From Pseudomonas mediterranea CFBP 5447 (GTDB lineage Bacteria; Pseudomonadota; Gammaproteobacteria; Pseudomonadales; Pseudomonadaceae), in the NCBI RefSeq assembly GCF_000774145.1, contig NZ_KN322983.1, positions 496,001 through 560,000 of the forward strand: DNA of 64,000 nt, in the 5' to 3' direction. How positions within the stretch are numbered: the first letter of the stretch is position 1; each line of letters starts with the position of its first letter. Below the pieces are notes generated by a model. That model was not told the DNA's origin, ran no database searches, and saw nothing but the letters and a program-made list of their open reading frames with translations. The position numbers were made by a program, and so were the translations under genes. This document shows, one piece after another, positions 37,410 to 45,469 of the stretch.

Positions 37410-39353
37410 TTAGAACTTGAAGCGTCCGACCAAGCCCCTCAGTTGACCGGAAATGTCCGTCAGGCGGCCCGAGCCGGTCTGTGCCGAGTGGGCAAATTCC
37501 TCGACCAACTGCGCATCGGCATGGATCTGCGCGATGTGCCGGTTGATGTCTTCGGCCACCTGGTGCTGTTCCTCGGCCGCAGTGGCGATCTGAGTGTTCT
37601 GGTCGCGGATCGAGTCCACCGAGTTGCGGATCTTGTCGAAGCTGTCGCGGGCCTGCTGGATGCGTTCCACGCTGGTTTGCGACACTTGCAGGCTGCTCTG
37701 CATCTGTTGGGTCACTTCCTGGGTGCGGCGGGCCAGGTTACCGAGCAGGCTGTCGATCTCGCCGGTGGAATCGGCGGTGCGCCGCGCCAGGGCCCGCACT
37801 TCATCCGCCACGACGGCGAATCCACGGCCTTGGTCGCCGGCGCGCGCGGCTTCGATGGCGGCGTTGAGCCGGTCGTCCAACCAGACCTCGGCAATCGAGC
37901 GGATGGTGTCGAGGATGGTGTTGATGTTCTTGCTGTCCTGTTCGAGCGCCTGCATGGTCTGGGTCGACTGCTGCAGGTCTTCGCTCAGTTTCAGCACGCT
38001 GCCGGTGGCTTCACCGATGTGATGCTGGCCGTCGTGCACGTCACGGTAGCCGGTGTCCGCGCTGGAGGCGGCCTGGCTGCAGGAGCGGGCCACTTCGTTG
38101 GCGGTGGCGACCATTTCATTGAACGCGGTACTGACCAGTTCCACCGCCTGGCGCTGGCGGCCGGCGGCTTCGTTCATGTTGGTGGCGACTTCGCTGGTGT
38201 CGGCCGCCGCACTTTGCAAGTCGGAGGAGGCACTGCCGATTCGCTGTACCAACTGCGCGATCATGCCCAGGAACTGGTTGAACCAGCTTGCCAGGGTGGC
38301 GGTTTCGTCCTTGCCTTGTACCGAGAGTTGACGGGTGAGGTCGCCTTCGCCTTCAGCGATTTCCTGCAAGCCGTTTGCAACGCCGCGAATCGGTCGCACG
38401 ATGACGCTGGCAAAACTTGCGCCGACCACGGCGAAAATCCCTGCCAGCACCGCAGCGATAATGGCGATCAACCAGGTCAGGCTGGAGGCGCCAGCCATGA
38501 CTTCGTCGCTCTTGATCAGGCCGATGAAGCGCCAGCCCAGGCTCTTGGAGGTCACGATGTTGACCATGTAGGACACGCCATCGATCTCGACCTGGGTCAT
38601 GCCATCGCTGCTCTTGGCCAGCGCGGCATAGTTGGGGCCAAGGTCGGCAAGGGGCTTGAAGTTGTGCTTGGCATCGCTGGCGTCGACCAGGACGTTGCCG
38701 TTCCCCTCGATCAGCATCAGGTAGCCGCTTTCGCCCAGCTTGAGTTGTTTGACCAAGGCGGTCAGTTGATTGAGCGACACATCCAGGCCGACAACGCCGA
38801 TGACCTTGCCGCTGGCATCAGCGACGGTGTGTACGGTGCAGATCAGGGTCACGTCATCCGGTGCCCAATAATAGGCGTCGGTACGGCCGATGGTCCCCGG
38901 CGAAGCCATGGCGGTTTTGTACCAGGGACGCACGCGCGGGTCGTAGTTCGACAGCTTGGCGTCGTCGGGCCAACTGGCGTAGCCGCCATCAGTCTGCGCC
39001 ACGGACAGATAGGCCGTGGTCGGATGGGTCTTGGCAAAACCGTCGAAAATCGCCAACAGCTCTTTGTTGGTGTCAGTAAGAGGAATGTTCGCGGCGTCGG
39101 CGCCGGAGTAATTCTTCAGGCCCTTGGCGGCGATGATGCGCGGATCCTTGGCGAATTGTTCGACGTTCTGGCTGATGCCGTCGAAGAAGGTTTTCATGCC
39201 ATTGTCGATCTGGCGGATTTCCCGGCTGCTGCTGTCGAGGAAGTTGGTTTTCGCCGCGTCGCGCAGGTTCAGCACGACGAGCACTGCCACCAGGATGACC
39301 GGAAGGCAGGCGATGGTCGCGAACGCCCATGTCAGCTTCTGTTTGATATTCAT
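37410..39353 (-). CDS. dCache-type methyl-accepting chemotaxis protein with altered signalling tip
   Basis: The 647-residue chemoreceptor has TM1 (about 8-30), a periplasmic dCache_1 domain, TM2 (about 285-310), HAMP and a long signalling coiled coil. The sensor contains the amino-acid-binding pattern Y137...R142-x-W144-Y145...Y161...D191, so an amino acid ligand is likely. At the hairpin tip, where MCPs have the near-invariant EQTNLLALNAAIEAARAG, the protein reads E-VWLDDR-LNAAIEAARAG: residues 490-495 replace QTNLLA. The 18 bp involved (37869-37886) are exactly the complement of codons for QTNLLA (see findings). As written, coupling to CheA/CheW should fail. Confidence 0.93.
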   Translation of the reverse strand: MNIKQKLTWAFATIACLPVILVAVLVVLNLRDAAKTNFLDSSSREIRQIDNGMKTFFDGISQNVEQFAKDPRIIAAKGLKNYSGADAANIPLTDTNKELLAIFDGFAKTHPTTAYLSVAQTDGGYASWPDDAKLSNYDPRVRPWYKTAMASPGTIGRTDAYYWAPDDVTLICTVHTVADASGKVIGVVGLDVSLNQLTALVKQLKLGESGYLMLIEGNGNVLVDASDAKHNFKPLADLGPNYAALAKSSDGMTQVEIDGVSYMVNIVTSKSLGWRFIGLIKSDEVMAGASSLTWLIAIIAAVLAGIFAVVGASFASVIVRPIRGVANGLQEIAEGEGDLTRQLSVQGKDETATLASWFNQFLGMIAQLVQRIGSASSDLQSAAADTSEVATNMNEAAGRQRQAVELVSTAFNEMVATANEVARSCSQAASSADTGYRDVHDGQHHIGEATGSVLKLSEDLQQSTQTMQALEQDSKNINTILDTIRSIAEVWLDDRLNAAIEAARAGDQGRGFAVVADEVRALARRTADSTGEIDSLLGNLARRTQEVTQQMQSSLQVSQTSVERIQQARDSFDKIRNSVDSIRDQNTQIATAAEEQHQVAEDINRHIAQIHADAQLVEEFAHSAQTGSGRLTDISGQLRGLVGRFKF

Positions 39354-39613
39354 GACTTCTCCCGCGGGTTTTATAAGTGTTGGGTCGGCGGAAACAATGG
39401 CAGTGCGCGTTACGAGTGCTGGAAGGGAAAGCGCCCATGTCTACTTTCAGTCTATCGACTAAAGGCGTACAGACTTTAGAGCGGCGGGTATTTAAAGGGC
39501 GTCGATGGGCATCCGCGTCGCTAATCCACACGATAGCGACGTTCCCCATACCATGGCCCTTTGTCCGAGATGCGAGAGTGACGCCAGTCTGATCGTCTTC
39601 AGGAAGAGGCCCT

Positions 39614-40654
39614 ATGCCAAGTGCATTCGAGAGCGTACTTAAAAACAAGAACATGGCTTATCGGCCACTCGGTTCGCCGGGGGTTGATCAGGCGCCGACC
39701 CGTGTCGCGTTCGTGTTGATGGACAATTTCTCGATGATGTCCTTCACCGGTGCGGTGGACGCCCTGGTGACGGCCAACCTGATGTGTGACATGCCCCTCT
39801 ACGAGATCCTGACGGTAGGGGTGTCGGGGAATCAGGTAACGAGTGACCTGGGTATTGTCATTTCCACCGACATCGAGCTGGCGCAATTACCGGAAAACCA
39901 AGACGTGCTCATCGTCGCCGGCGGCTTTCGCGTGAAGCTGCAAGGTGTGCCCCTGCTGCGGCGCAAGCTACGCGCCAATGCGGCATACGGGGCGATAATG
40001 GGCGGGCTGTGGAATGGCGTATTCTTCGTCGCCGATGCCGGCCTGCTGGATGGATTCGAATGCGCCGTCCACCCGGAAAGCCGTGCGATGATGATGGAGG
40101 TCTTCCCCCATGTGAAGGTGTCGAGCCGGGCCTATGTCGTCGATCGTGGACGGGTCAGTTGTGCCGGGGCGAACAGTTCGCTGCGGATGATGCTCCAGCT
40201 GATCCGCCAGACGGGAGGAGAGGCCCTGGTGGGGGCCATCGAGGAAATCCTGCGGTGTGACGAATCGGGCGACGCCTCGGATTTGCCGCCGGTCTTCGTC
40301 GAGACGGACCCGCGGCTGCCGGAAAGCCTCAAGCTGGCGCTGGAATTGATGTGGCAGAACATCGAAGAGCCGTTGACCATCGATGAGTTGGCGGCCTGCG
40401 TCAAGATTTCCAAGCGCCAGCTGGAGCGACGCTTCTGCAGTTTTCTCGGGGCGACCCCGACGCGTTACTACCTGGAGTTGCGCCTGACCCGGGCGCGCCA
40501 GCTCATCCAGCAGACCAATCGATCGATGACAGAAGTTGCCGTGGCGACGGGCTTCGTCAGCTCCCCGCATTTCCAGCGGCGTTTCCGGGATTTCTTCGGC
40601 GTTCCGCCAGGCAGCTATCGTTCGTCGTTTGGGCGAAAACAAACGTCAGGATAA
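39614..40654 (+). CDS. GlxA-family transcriptional regulator (DJ-1/PfpI + AraC)
   Basis: A 346-residue protein: an N-terminal DJ-1/PfpI-like domain (about 30-205, VAFVLMDNFSMMSF... ADAGLLDGFECAVHPES) without the catalytic Cys, and a C-terminal AraC DNA-binding domain with two helix-turn-helix motifs (LTIDELAACVKISKRQLERR; MTEVAVATGFVSSPHFQRRF). Pseudomonas regulators of this type (GbdR, SouR, CdhR) control betaine, sarcosine and carnitine catabolism, which fits the betaine-related cluster just upstream. The specific ligand is not known. Confidence 0.88.
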   Translation: MPSAFESVLKNKNMAYRPLGSPGVDQAPTRVAFVLMDNFSMMSFTGAVDALVTANLMCDMPLYEILTVGVSGNQVTSDLGIVISTDIELAQLPENQDVLIVAGGFRVKLQGVPLLRRKLRANAAYGAIMGGLWNGVFFVADAGLLDGFECAVHPESRAMMMEVFPHVKVSSRAYVVDRGRVSCAGANSSLRMMLQLIRQTGGEALVGAIEEILRCDESGDASDLPPVFVETDPRLPESLKLALELMWQNIEEPLTIDELAACVKISKRQLERRFCSFLGATPTRYYLELRLTRARQLIQQTNRSMTEVAVATGFVSSPHFQRRFRDFFGVPPGSYRSSFGRKQTSG

Positions 40655-40678
40655 GTGCTCTCTGGAGGGCTTACACCA

Positions 40679-40706
40679 GGCTCGCGCTTATCGGGTAGCG
40701 CGAGCC
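40679..40706. terminator. Perfect hairpin between converging genes
   Basis: A 9-bp perfect stem (GGCTCGCGC / GCGCGAGCC, loop TTATCGGGTA) lies 25 bp after the GlxA-type gene and 13 bp from the stop of the opposed small gene. There is no real T-run, so termination strength is uncertain. Confidence 0.5.
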
Positions 40707-40718
40707 CGATCTTTGTGC

Positions 40719-40925
40719 TCAGCTATTGCGCGTTTTCTGGACCATATACAGGACGATGCAGCCTGTCGCGCATAGCCAGATAATCGAGCCGGCGGCAGCG
40801 ACTATCAATGTGAGGTCGGAGTCGTAGTCGATCATGCCGGGAACCGCATAGACAAACCAAAGCAGCGTAACTAGGACGAAAGCCAACAGCGTCATCAGAA
40901 ATTCGAATATCTTTCTTGCGTGCAT
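40719..40925 (-). CDS. Small inner-membrane protein
   Basis: A 68-residue protein with two hydrophobic helices (about residues 10-28 and 40-62) joined by a short loop (PGMIDYDSD). N-terminus MHARKIFEFLMTLLAFVLV. GGAAG lies before the ATG at 40925. No family recognised. Between it and the gene at 41127 (40926-41126) only a short hairpin (ACCCGCC/GGCGGGT, about 40937-40957) is visible. Confidence 0.6.
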   Translation of the reverse strand: MHARKIFEFLMTLLAFVLVTLLWFVYAVPGMIDYDSDLTLIVAAAGSIIWLCATGCIVLYMVQKTRNS

Positions 40926-41126
40926 AAGTGTCTTCCACCCGCCGGTCAAGGGCGGGTACTTCAGGTTGTCGGTCAGGTACCTTTTTCTGTCTGCGCAGAA
41001 ATAAAGGGGTTCAGCAGGGGAGGCGAGCGCCGCAAGGCTTCGTCATCCACCAGCAGACATTCCGTGTCCGAGAACTTCACTCAGCAGTGACATTCGCCCG
41101 AAGGCGAAGGGTGACGCGGCATCGGA

Positions 41127-41528
41127 TCAGGTTCTATCGTCCAGTTGTTCTTCGGCAGGCACGTTGTCGGTTTGCGAGGCGGTCATGGTCGTGCCTTTGC
41201 ATAAGACCTTGCCCACTTCATCGGCAATGGAACCTTCAACGATTCGCCCTTGCATCTGGTCGAATTGGGCTTTTTCCAAACCTTCCAGGCTGTTGTACAT
41301 CCCCATGTGGCGAACACTGCGATTGGCACAATCGAGTTCCACCTTGGTATAGCTGGTGAAATAAGTACCTTCCCTTTGTACGATGGCCTGAATGGCAGAA
41401 CCGCTTTCGGCAAACGAAACCAGGGAATACTCGGCGTCTGAATCATCGTAGCCGTACTGTATTTTTTGCACGTCCGCTGTCGCATGACACGCTACGCAAA
41501 GAGCAACGAGAGAAATAACCGTTTTCAT
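41127..41528 (-). CDS. Secreted hypothetical protein
   Basis: A 133-residue protein with a signal peptide (MKTVISLVALCVACHATA, cleavage before DVQK) and a mature domain with two cysteines (ELDCANRS, KVLCKGTT) and the pattern FTSYTKVELDCANRSVRHMG, resembling surface-adhesin or CNP1-like small periplasmic proteins. No firm family. ATG 41528 is chosen because it starts the signal peptide; the frame is open further upstream. Confidence 0.7.
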   Translation of the reverse strand: MKTVISLVALCVACHATADVQKIQYGYDDSDAEYSLVSFAESGSAIQAIVQREGTYFTSYTKVELDCANRSVRHMGMYNSLEGLEKAQFDQMQGRIVEGSIADEVGKVLCKGTTMTASQTDNVPAEEQLDDRT

Positions 41529-41854
41529 GCTTTCTTCCATGAATAAGCAAGCCAGGGAGGTTAGTGGCCAAGTGAGATCATTGTGCTTGGCTTGTAACAT
41601 CGAGTCAACATTACACAAAGATGACGCGTTCGACCGTTGGTCGGGTAAACCAAGCGTGTCGGAACTTTCAGAGCTTAGCCTTGTTTGGCGGAAAAGTCCT
41701 ACGTTACCGTCGTTTCTCGAGGTTGACTGTCCACAAAAGGTCTATCGGCAGTGGGGATGAAAACCTGAGGCTTGGTCGTTGTTGAAAGCGAGCCGGCTGG
41801 CGCCGGCAGCCAAGCCTCAGGTATGGAGAGAACCGCGGGTGACCCCGCGGGAAA
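41529..41854. other. 326-bp intergenic region
   Basis: Contains the promoter side of the secreted-protein gene and, at its right end, the large stem-loop behind the pirin gene. I see no further gene in it. Confidence 0.5.
41763..41822 (-). terminator. Large two-tier stem-loop downstream of the pirin gene
   Basis: Perfect 13-bp outer arms ACCTGAGGCTTGG (41763-41775) and CCAAGCCTCAGGT (41810-41822) enclose an inner palindrome GCCGGC-N4-GCCGGC (41792-41807). It begins 32 bp after the pirin stop on the minus strand. On that strand TTTTCATCC follows the stem, so it can serve as an intrinsic terminator. Confidence 0.7.
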
Positions 41855-42577
41855 TCATGGCATTTGTGGCAACTCCCTGGGTTGCAGGTCGAACACCAGC
41901 ACCTCGGCATCCTGGCCTTTGCTCAACGTCAGTACCTGTTCTTCCCGCACTCGCACGCCGTCACCTTCCTGTAACGACACGCCATTGAGTTCGACATTGC
42001 CTCGGGCGACATGCACGTAGGCATAACGTTCAGGCGCCAATGTCAGGGTGGCGCTTTCGCTGCCGTCGAACAGTCCGGCGTAGACCCGTGCATCCTGGCG
42101 TACCTCGAGGGAGCCGTCGGCGCCGTCCGGGGAGATGATCAATTGCAGGCGGCCGCGTTTCTGCCCGGTGCTGAAATGCTCCTGCTGGTAGCGTGGCCTG
42201 GCACCGCTGACATTCGGCACGATCCAGATCTGCAGGAAGTGCACCGGCTCGTCTGCGCTGTGGTTGAACTCGCTGTGGGCCACGCCACTGCCGGCACTCA
42301 TCAGTTGCACGTCGCCTGGGCGAATGACCGAGCCCGTGCCCAGGGTGTCTTTATGTTCCAGCGCGCCTTCGAGCACGTAGGAGAAAATCTCCATGTCCCG
42401 GTGGGGGTGCTGGCCGAAACCCTTGGCGGCGGCGACCCGGTCGTCGTTGATGACCAGCAGGTCGGAAAAGCCTTGTTGATTGAGGTCACGGTAGTTGGCG
42501 AAGGAAAAGGTGTGGAACGAGGTCAGCCAGCCGTGACGGGCGATTCCGCGGTCCGCAGCTTTGCGAAGGGTCAGCAT
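41855..42577 (-). CDS. Pirin-family protein (bicupin)
   Basis: A 240-residue pirin. The N-terminal cupin has the metal ligands GFGQHPHRDMEIFSYVLEG (His, His, Glu nearby) and a later SGVAHSEFNHS (His). The C-terminal half is the pirin_C/quercetinase-like domain. Some members (YhhW) show quercetin 2,3-dioxygenase activity; others modulate enzymes or regulators. The role here is open. It is transcribed away from the GlxA-type regulator at 42872. Confidence 0.92.
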   Translation of the reverse strand: MLTLRKAADRGIARHGWLTSFHTFSFANYRDLNQQGFSDLLVINDDRVAAAKGFGQHPHRDMEIFSYVLEGALEHKDTLGTGSVIRPGDVQLMSAGSGVAHSEFNHSADEPVHFLQIWIVPNVSGARPRYQQEHFSTGQKRGRLQLIISPDGADGSLEVRQDARVYAGLFDGSESATLTLAPERYAYVHVARGNVELNGVSLQEGDGVRVREEQVLTLSKGQDAEVLVFDLQPRELPQMP

Positions 42578-42773
42578 GGTAGTTCTCCTGGTTCAGTGGG
42601 CGACGGCTTTGGCCGTTCGCCGGGGACAGAAGAAGGTTAATGGTTATCGAAAGGCTCAATAAGTAGCTTGAAAACGAAAGACTGTCGCCTATGGGTGGAC
42701 AATAAACGAAACCTACCGGCCAATGCATCCCGTTGCCATAATGTCGAAGTTGCGCCTGAGGCCACATCGGATC

Positions 42774-42818
42774 CTGTGGGAGCGAGCGCGAGCAGGCTCG
42801 CCAGGCTCGCTCCCACAG
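42774..42818. repeat. Collapsed REP element
   Basis: CTGTGGGAGCGAGC runs straight into GCGAGCAGGCTCG and CCAGGCTCGCTCCCACAG, so two opposed REP arms have lost their spacer and form one short hairpin. Confidence 0.85.
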
Positions 42819-42871
42819 GTTTTATCAGGCGGGCTTGCTGCGTTCCTCTGGATTTTTTGGCGTGTTAATTG

Positions 42872-43822
42872 ATGAAAACCATTGCAATGGTGCTGTTCCC
42901 GGACTTTTTGCTACTCGACATGGCCGGGCCGATGGAGGTGTTCTCCATCGCCAATCGCTATCTTGAGCCGGACCAACGCTACCAATTGCTGACCCTGGGC
43001 ACTGAACGCGGGGCGTTGCGTGCGTCCAACGGTGTGGCGGTACAAGCCGACATGCACATCGACCAGGCCTGGGCCGCTTATGATGTATTGCTGGTGCCGG
43101 GCGGGCCGGGGGCCTACAACGATCGGCATCCGGGGTTGCACACCTGGCTGCGCGCCGCGACGCAACGGGCCACGCGCTACGGCTCCATCTGCACCGGGGC
43201 CTTTGTATTGGGTGAGGCGGGATTGCTCGACGGCTACCGCGTCACCACGCACTGGCATTACACCGATCGCCTGATCCGGCGCTTCCCCAAGGCGCTGGTG
43301 GAAACCGACAAGATCTTCCTGCAGGACCGGCGCCTGTTCACGTCCGGCGGCGTCACCGCCGGCATCGACCTGGCATTGGCCATCGTCGCTCAGGACCACG
43401 GCCGCAAAGTGGCGCTGGACGTGGCCAAGGTTTTGCTGGTGGTCATGAAGCGCCAGGGCGGGCAAGCCCAGTTCAGTCCTCTGGTGGCGGCGGTGGCGGC
43501 CCAGGAGTCGGCCATCACCCGGGTGCAGCATTATGTGATGGAGCACCTGGAAGAGCCTTTCACCGTCGAGCGCATGGCGACGCTGGCCTCCATGAGCCCG
43601 CGGCATTTTGCGCGGATGTTCGCCCGCGAAGTGACGATGACGCCGATGGAATTCCTGCAAGGTGCGCGGATCGACCGGGCCCGCCAATTGCTCGAAAGCA
43701 CGGACCTGCCCCTCAAGACCGTGGCGTTTCGCAGTGGGTTCGGCAGCGTCCGGCACATGCGCTCCCTGTTCAGTGAAAAACTCGGCCTGACCCCCGTGCA
43801 GTATCGCCAGCAGTTCAGTTGA
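42872..43822 (+). CDS. GlxA-family transcriptional regulator (DJ-1/PfpI + AraC)
   Basis: A 316-residue protein starting MKTIAMVLFPDFLLLDMAGP. The DJ-1/PfpI domain (about 1-185) keeps the nucleophile-elbow-like segment GSICTGAFVLGEAGLLDGY with a Cys, as is common in FtrA/GlxA regulators. The C-terminal AraC domain has FTVERMATLASMSPRHFARMF and LKTVAFRSGFGSVRHMRSLF. ATG 42872 has a weak SD. The target is not evident. It may act on the oppositely oriented pirin gene. Confidence 0.88.
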   Translation: MKTIAMVLFPDFLLLDMAGPMEVFSIANRYLEPDQRYQLLTLGTERGALRASNGVAVQADMHIDQAWAAYDVLLVPGGPGAYNDRHPGLHTWLRAATQRATRYGSICTGAFVLGEAGLLDGYRVTTHWHYTDRLIRRFPKALVETDKIFLQDRRLFTSGGVTAGIDLALAIVAQDHGRKVALDVAKVLLVVMKRQGGQAQFSPLVAAVAAQESAITRVQHYVMEHLEEPFTVERMATLASMSPRHFARMFAREVTMTPMEFLQGARIDRARQLLESTDLPLKTVAFRSGFGSVRHMRSLFSEKLGLTPVQYRQQFS

Positions 43823-44005
43823 GCCTCCGGTGTCCGTCCAGGGCACCGTGATGTCCGTCATGCACCCTGTGCCAGCATTGTTCTCCGGTCGCGGGCTGCC
43901 AAGATAACGGCGAACCCTCTGGAAAGGATGCAAGAGAGCCGGGGCAGACGCGTCCGATGACCGCGACGCGCTATGCCCATACCGGTTCTTCGGCGCTGAA
44001 TCAGC

Positions 44006-45469
44006 ATGAACAGTTTCATCAAACCCGATACCGAAATGGCGGTGGGCTTTGGTCCGTTTGCCTTCTACCGGCAGCAGCGGTTGGTCACCCGAAACGGCGA
44101 ACCTCTCACCTTGGGCGGACGGGCGCTGGACGTTCTCCAGGTACTGGTGGATCACGCCGGCAGCTTTATCAGCAAGCAAGCGCTGATAGCCGAGGTCTGG
44201 CCGGACAGTGTCGTGGAAGACATCAACCTGCGGGTGCACATTGCGGCATTGCGGCGGGCGTTCGGTGAGGGGCGGGACGGATGCCGGTACATCCTCAACG
44301 ATCCGCGGCGGGGCTATTGCTTTGCCGCGCCGCTGGCTTCGTCCATCCGCGAAAAACACAACCTGCCTGCACGGCTGAGCCCGGTGATCGGCCGCGATAA
44401 AGTGCTGGGCCGGTTGCTGGCCGAGGTGCCGCGCCAGCGCCTGACCACGGTGACCGGCCCGGGCGGCGTCGGCAAGTCCACCGTGGTGCTGCGGGTCGCG
44501 GAGCTGTTGCTGGAGCACTTTGACGACGGTGCGTGGTTCGTCGACCTGGCGGCCACCACCGAGCCTTGCCAGGTACGGGCACGGATTGCTTGCACGCTGG
44601 GCCTGGAGCCCGACACCCTGAACGAGCAACTCGAACGTCGCCGGATGCTGCTGGTGCTCGACGGCTGCGAGCGCCAGCTCGAGGCCTGTCGTGAACTGGC
44701 GCTGGCGTTGCGGGCGTCGACAGCGGGCGTGTCGCTGTTGCTGAGTAGTCGTGAACCACTGAGTCTCACCGACGAACATATCGTGCAACTGCCGGGCCTG
44801 ACGGTGGCGTCGCCCCTTGAGCCCGAGCAGCAATTGCTGGCGTGTCCGGCGGTGCAATTGCTGAAGGAACGGGTTGGCGCCCGGCAGCAAGGTTTCAAGC
44901 CCAGCGACCGCGACCTGGTGGCGATGGCGCAGATCTGTCAGCGCCTGGACGGGTTGCCGCTGGCCCTTGAACTGGCGGCAGCCCAAGTCAGTGCCCTGGG
45001 TGTGGCTGGGGTGCTGGAGCAACTGGAGTTCGGGCTATCGCTCCTGAGCTTTGGCCGGCGCACGGCCGTGCCTCGTCACCGGAGCCTGGAAGCCTTGCTG
45101 GACTGGAGTTTCGAGCGTTTGAGTGCGCCGGAGCAGAGGGTATTCCAGCGCCTCGCGGTGTTCGACCGGCCTTTTACTGCCAAGGCGGCCATTGCCGTGA
45201 TCAGTTGTCCCGAACTGGGTGTCGGGCAGTTGCCCTGGCTACTGTCACGGCTGGCCAACCAGTCCCTGTTGAGGGTCGAAGAATGCGCCAGTGGCGTGCG
45301 TTTCCACTGGCTCAACACCACGCGTGCCTATGCCGAGGAAAAACTGCGGCGCAGTGGTCAATGGCATTTGTATCATCGGCGTTATGTGCTGCAGGGCGCA
45401 TGGAAGCCTGTTCATTCAAGCCCCGCACTGCCGAGACAGGCTGTGGAGCAGCGCGTCGGCCTCCACTAG
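44006..45469 (+). CDS. OmpR-type winged helix fused to NB-ARC-like ATPase, C-terminally truncated
   Basis: The protein has 487 residues. An OmpR-type DNA-binding domain (about 10-105, ALIAEVWPDSVVEDINLRVH) is joined to a STAND/NB-ARC-like ATPase with Walker A GPGGVGKSTVVLRVAE (about 153-168) and Walker B MLLVLDGCERQLE. The paralogue at 45416-48220 continues after LLDTTRSYALEKL with a long TPR region. Here the homology stops at LNTTRAYAEEKLRRSG, and the last about 18 codons read antisense through the end of that neighbour (54-bp overlap). It is probably a shortened regulator. Confidence 0.82.
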   Translation: MNSFIKPDTEMAVGFGPFAFYRQQRLVTRNGEPLTLGGRALDVLQVLVDHAGSFISKQALIAEVWPDSVVEDINLRVHIAALRRAFGEGRDGCRYILNDPRRGYCFAAPLASSIREKHNLPARLSPVIGRDKVLGRLLAEVPRQRLTTVTGPGGVGKSTVVLRVAELLLEHFDDGAWFVDLAATTEPCQVRARIACTLGLEPDTLNEQLERRRMLLVLDGCERQLEACRELALALRASTAGVSLLLSSREPLSLTDEHIVQLPGLTVASPLEPEQQLLACPAVQLLKERVGARQQGFKPSDRDLVAMAQICQRLDGLPLALELAAAQVSALGVAGVLEQLEFGLSLLSFGRRTAVPRHRSLEALLDWSFERLSAPEQRVFQRLAVFDRPFTAKAAIAVISCPELGVGQLPWLLSRLANQSLLRVEECASGVRFHWLNTTRAYAEEKLRRSGQWHLYHRRYVLQGAWKPVHSSPALPRQAVEQRVGLH

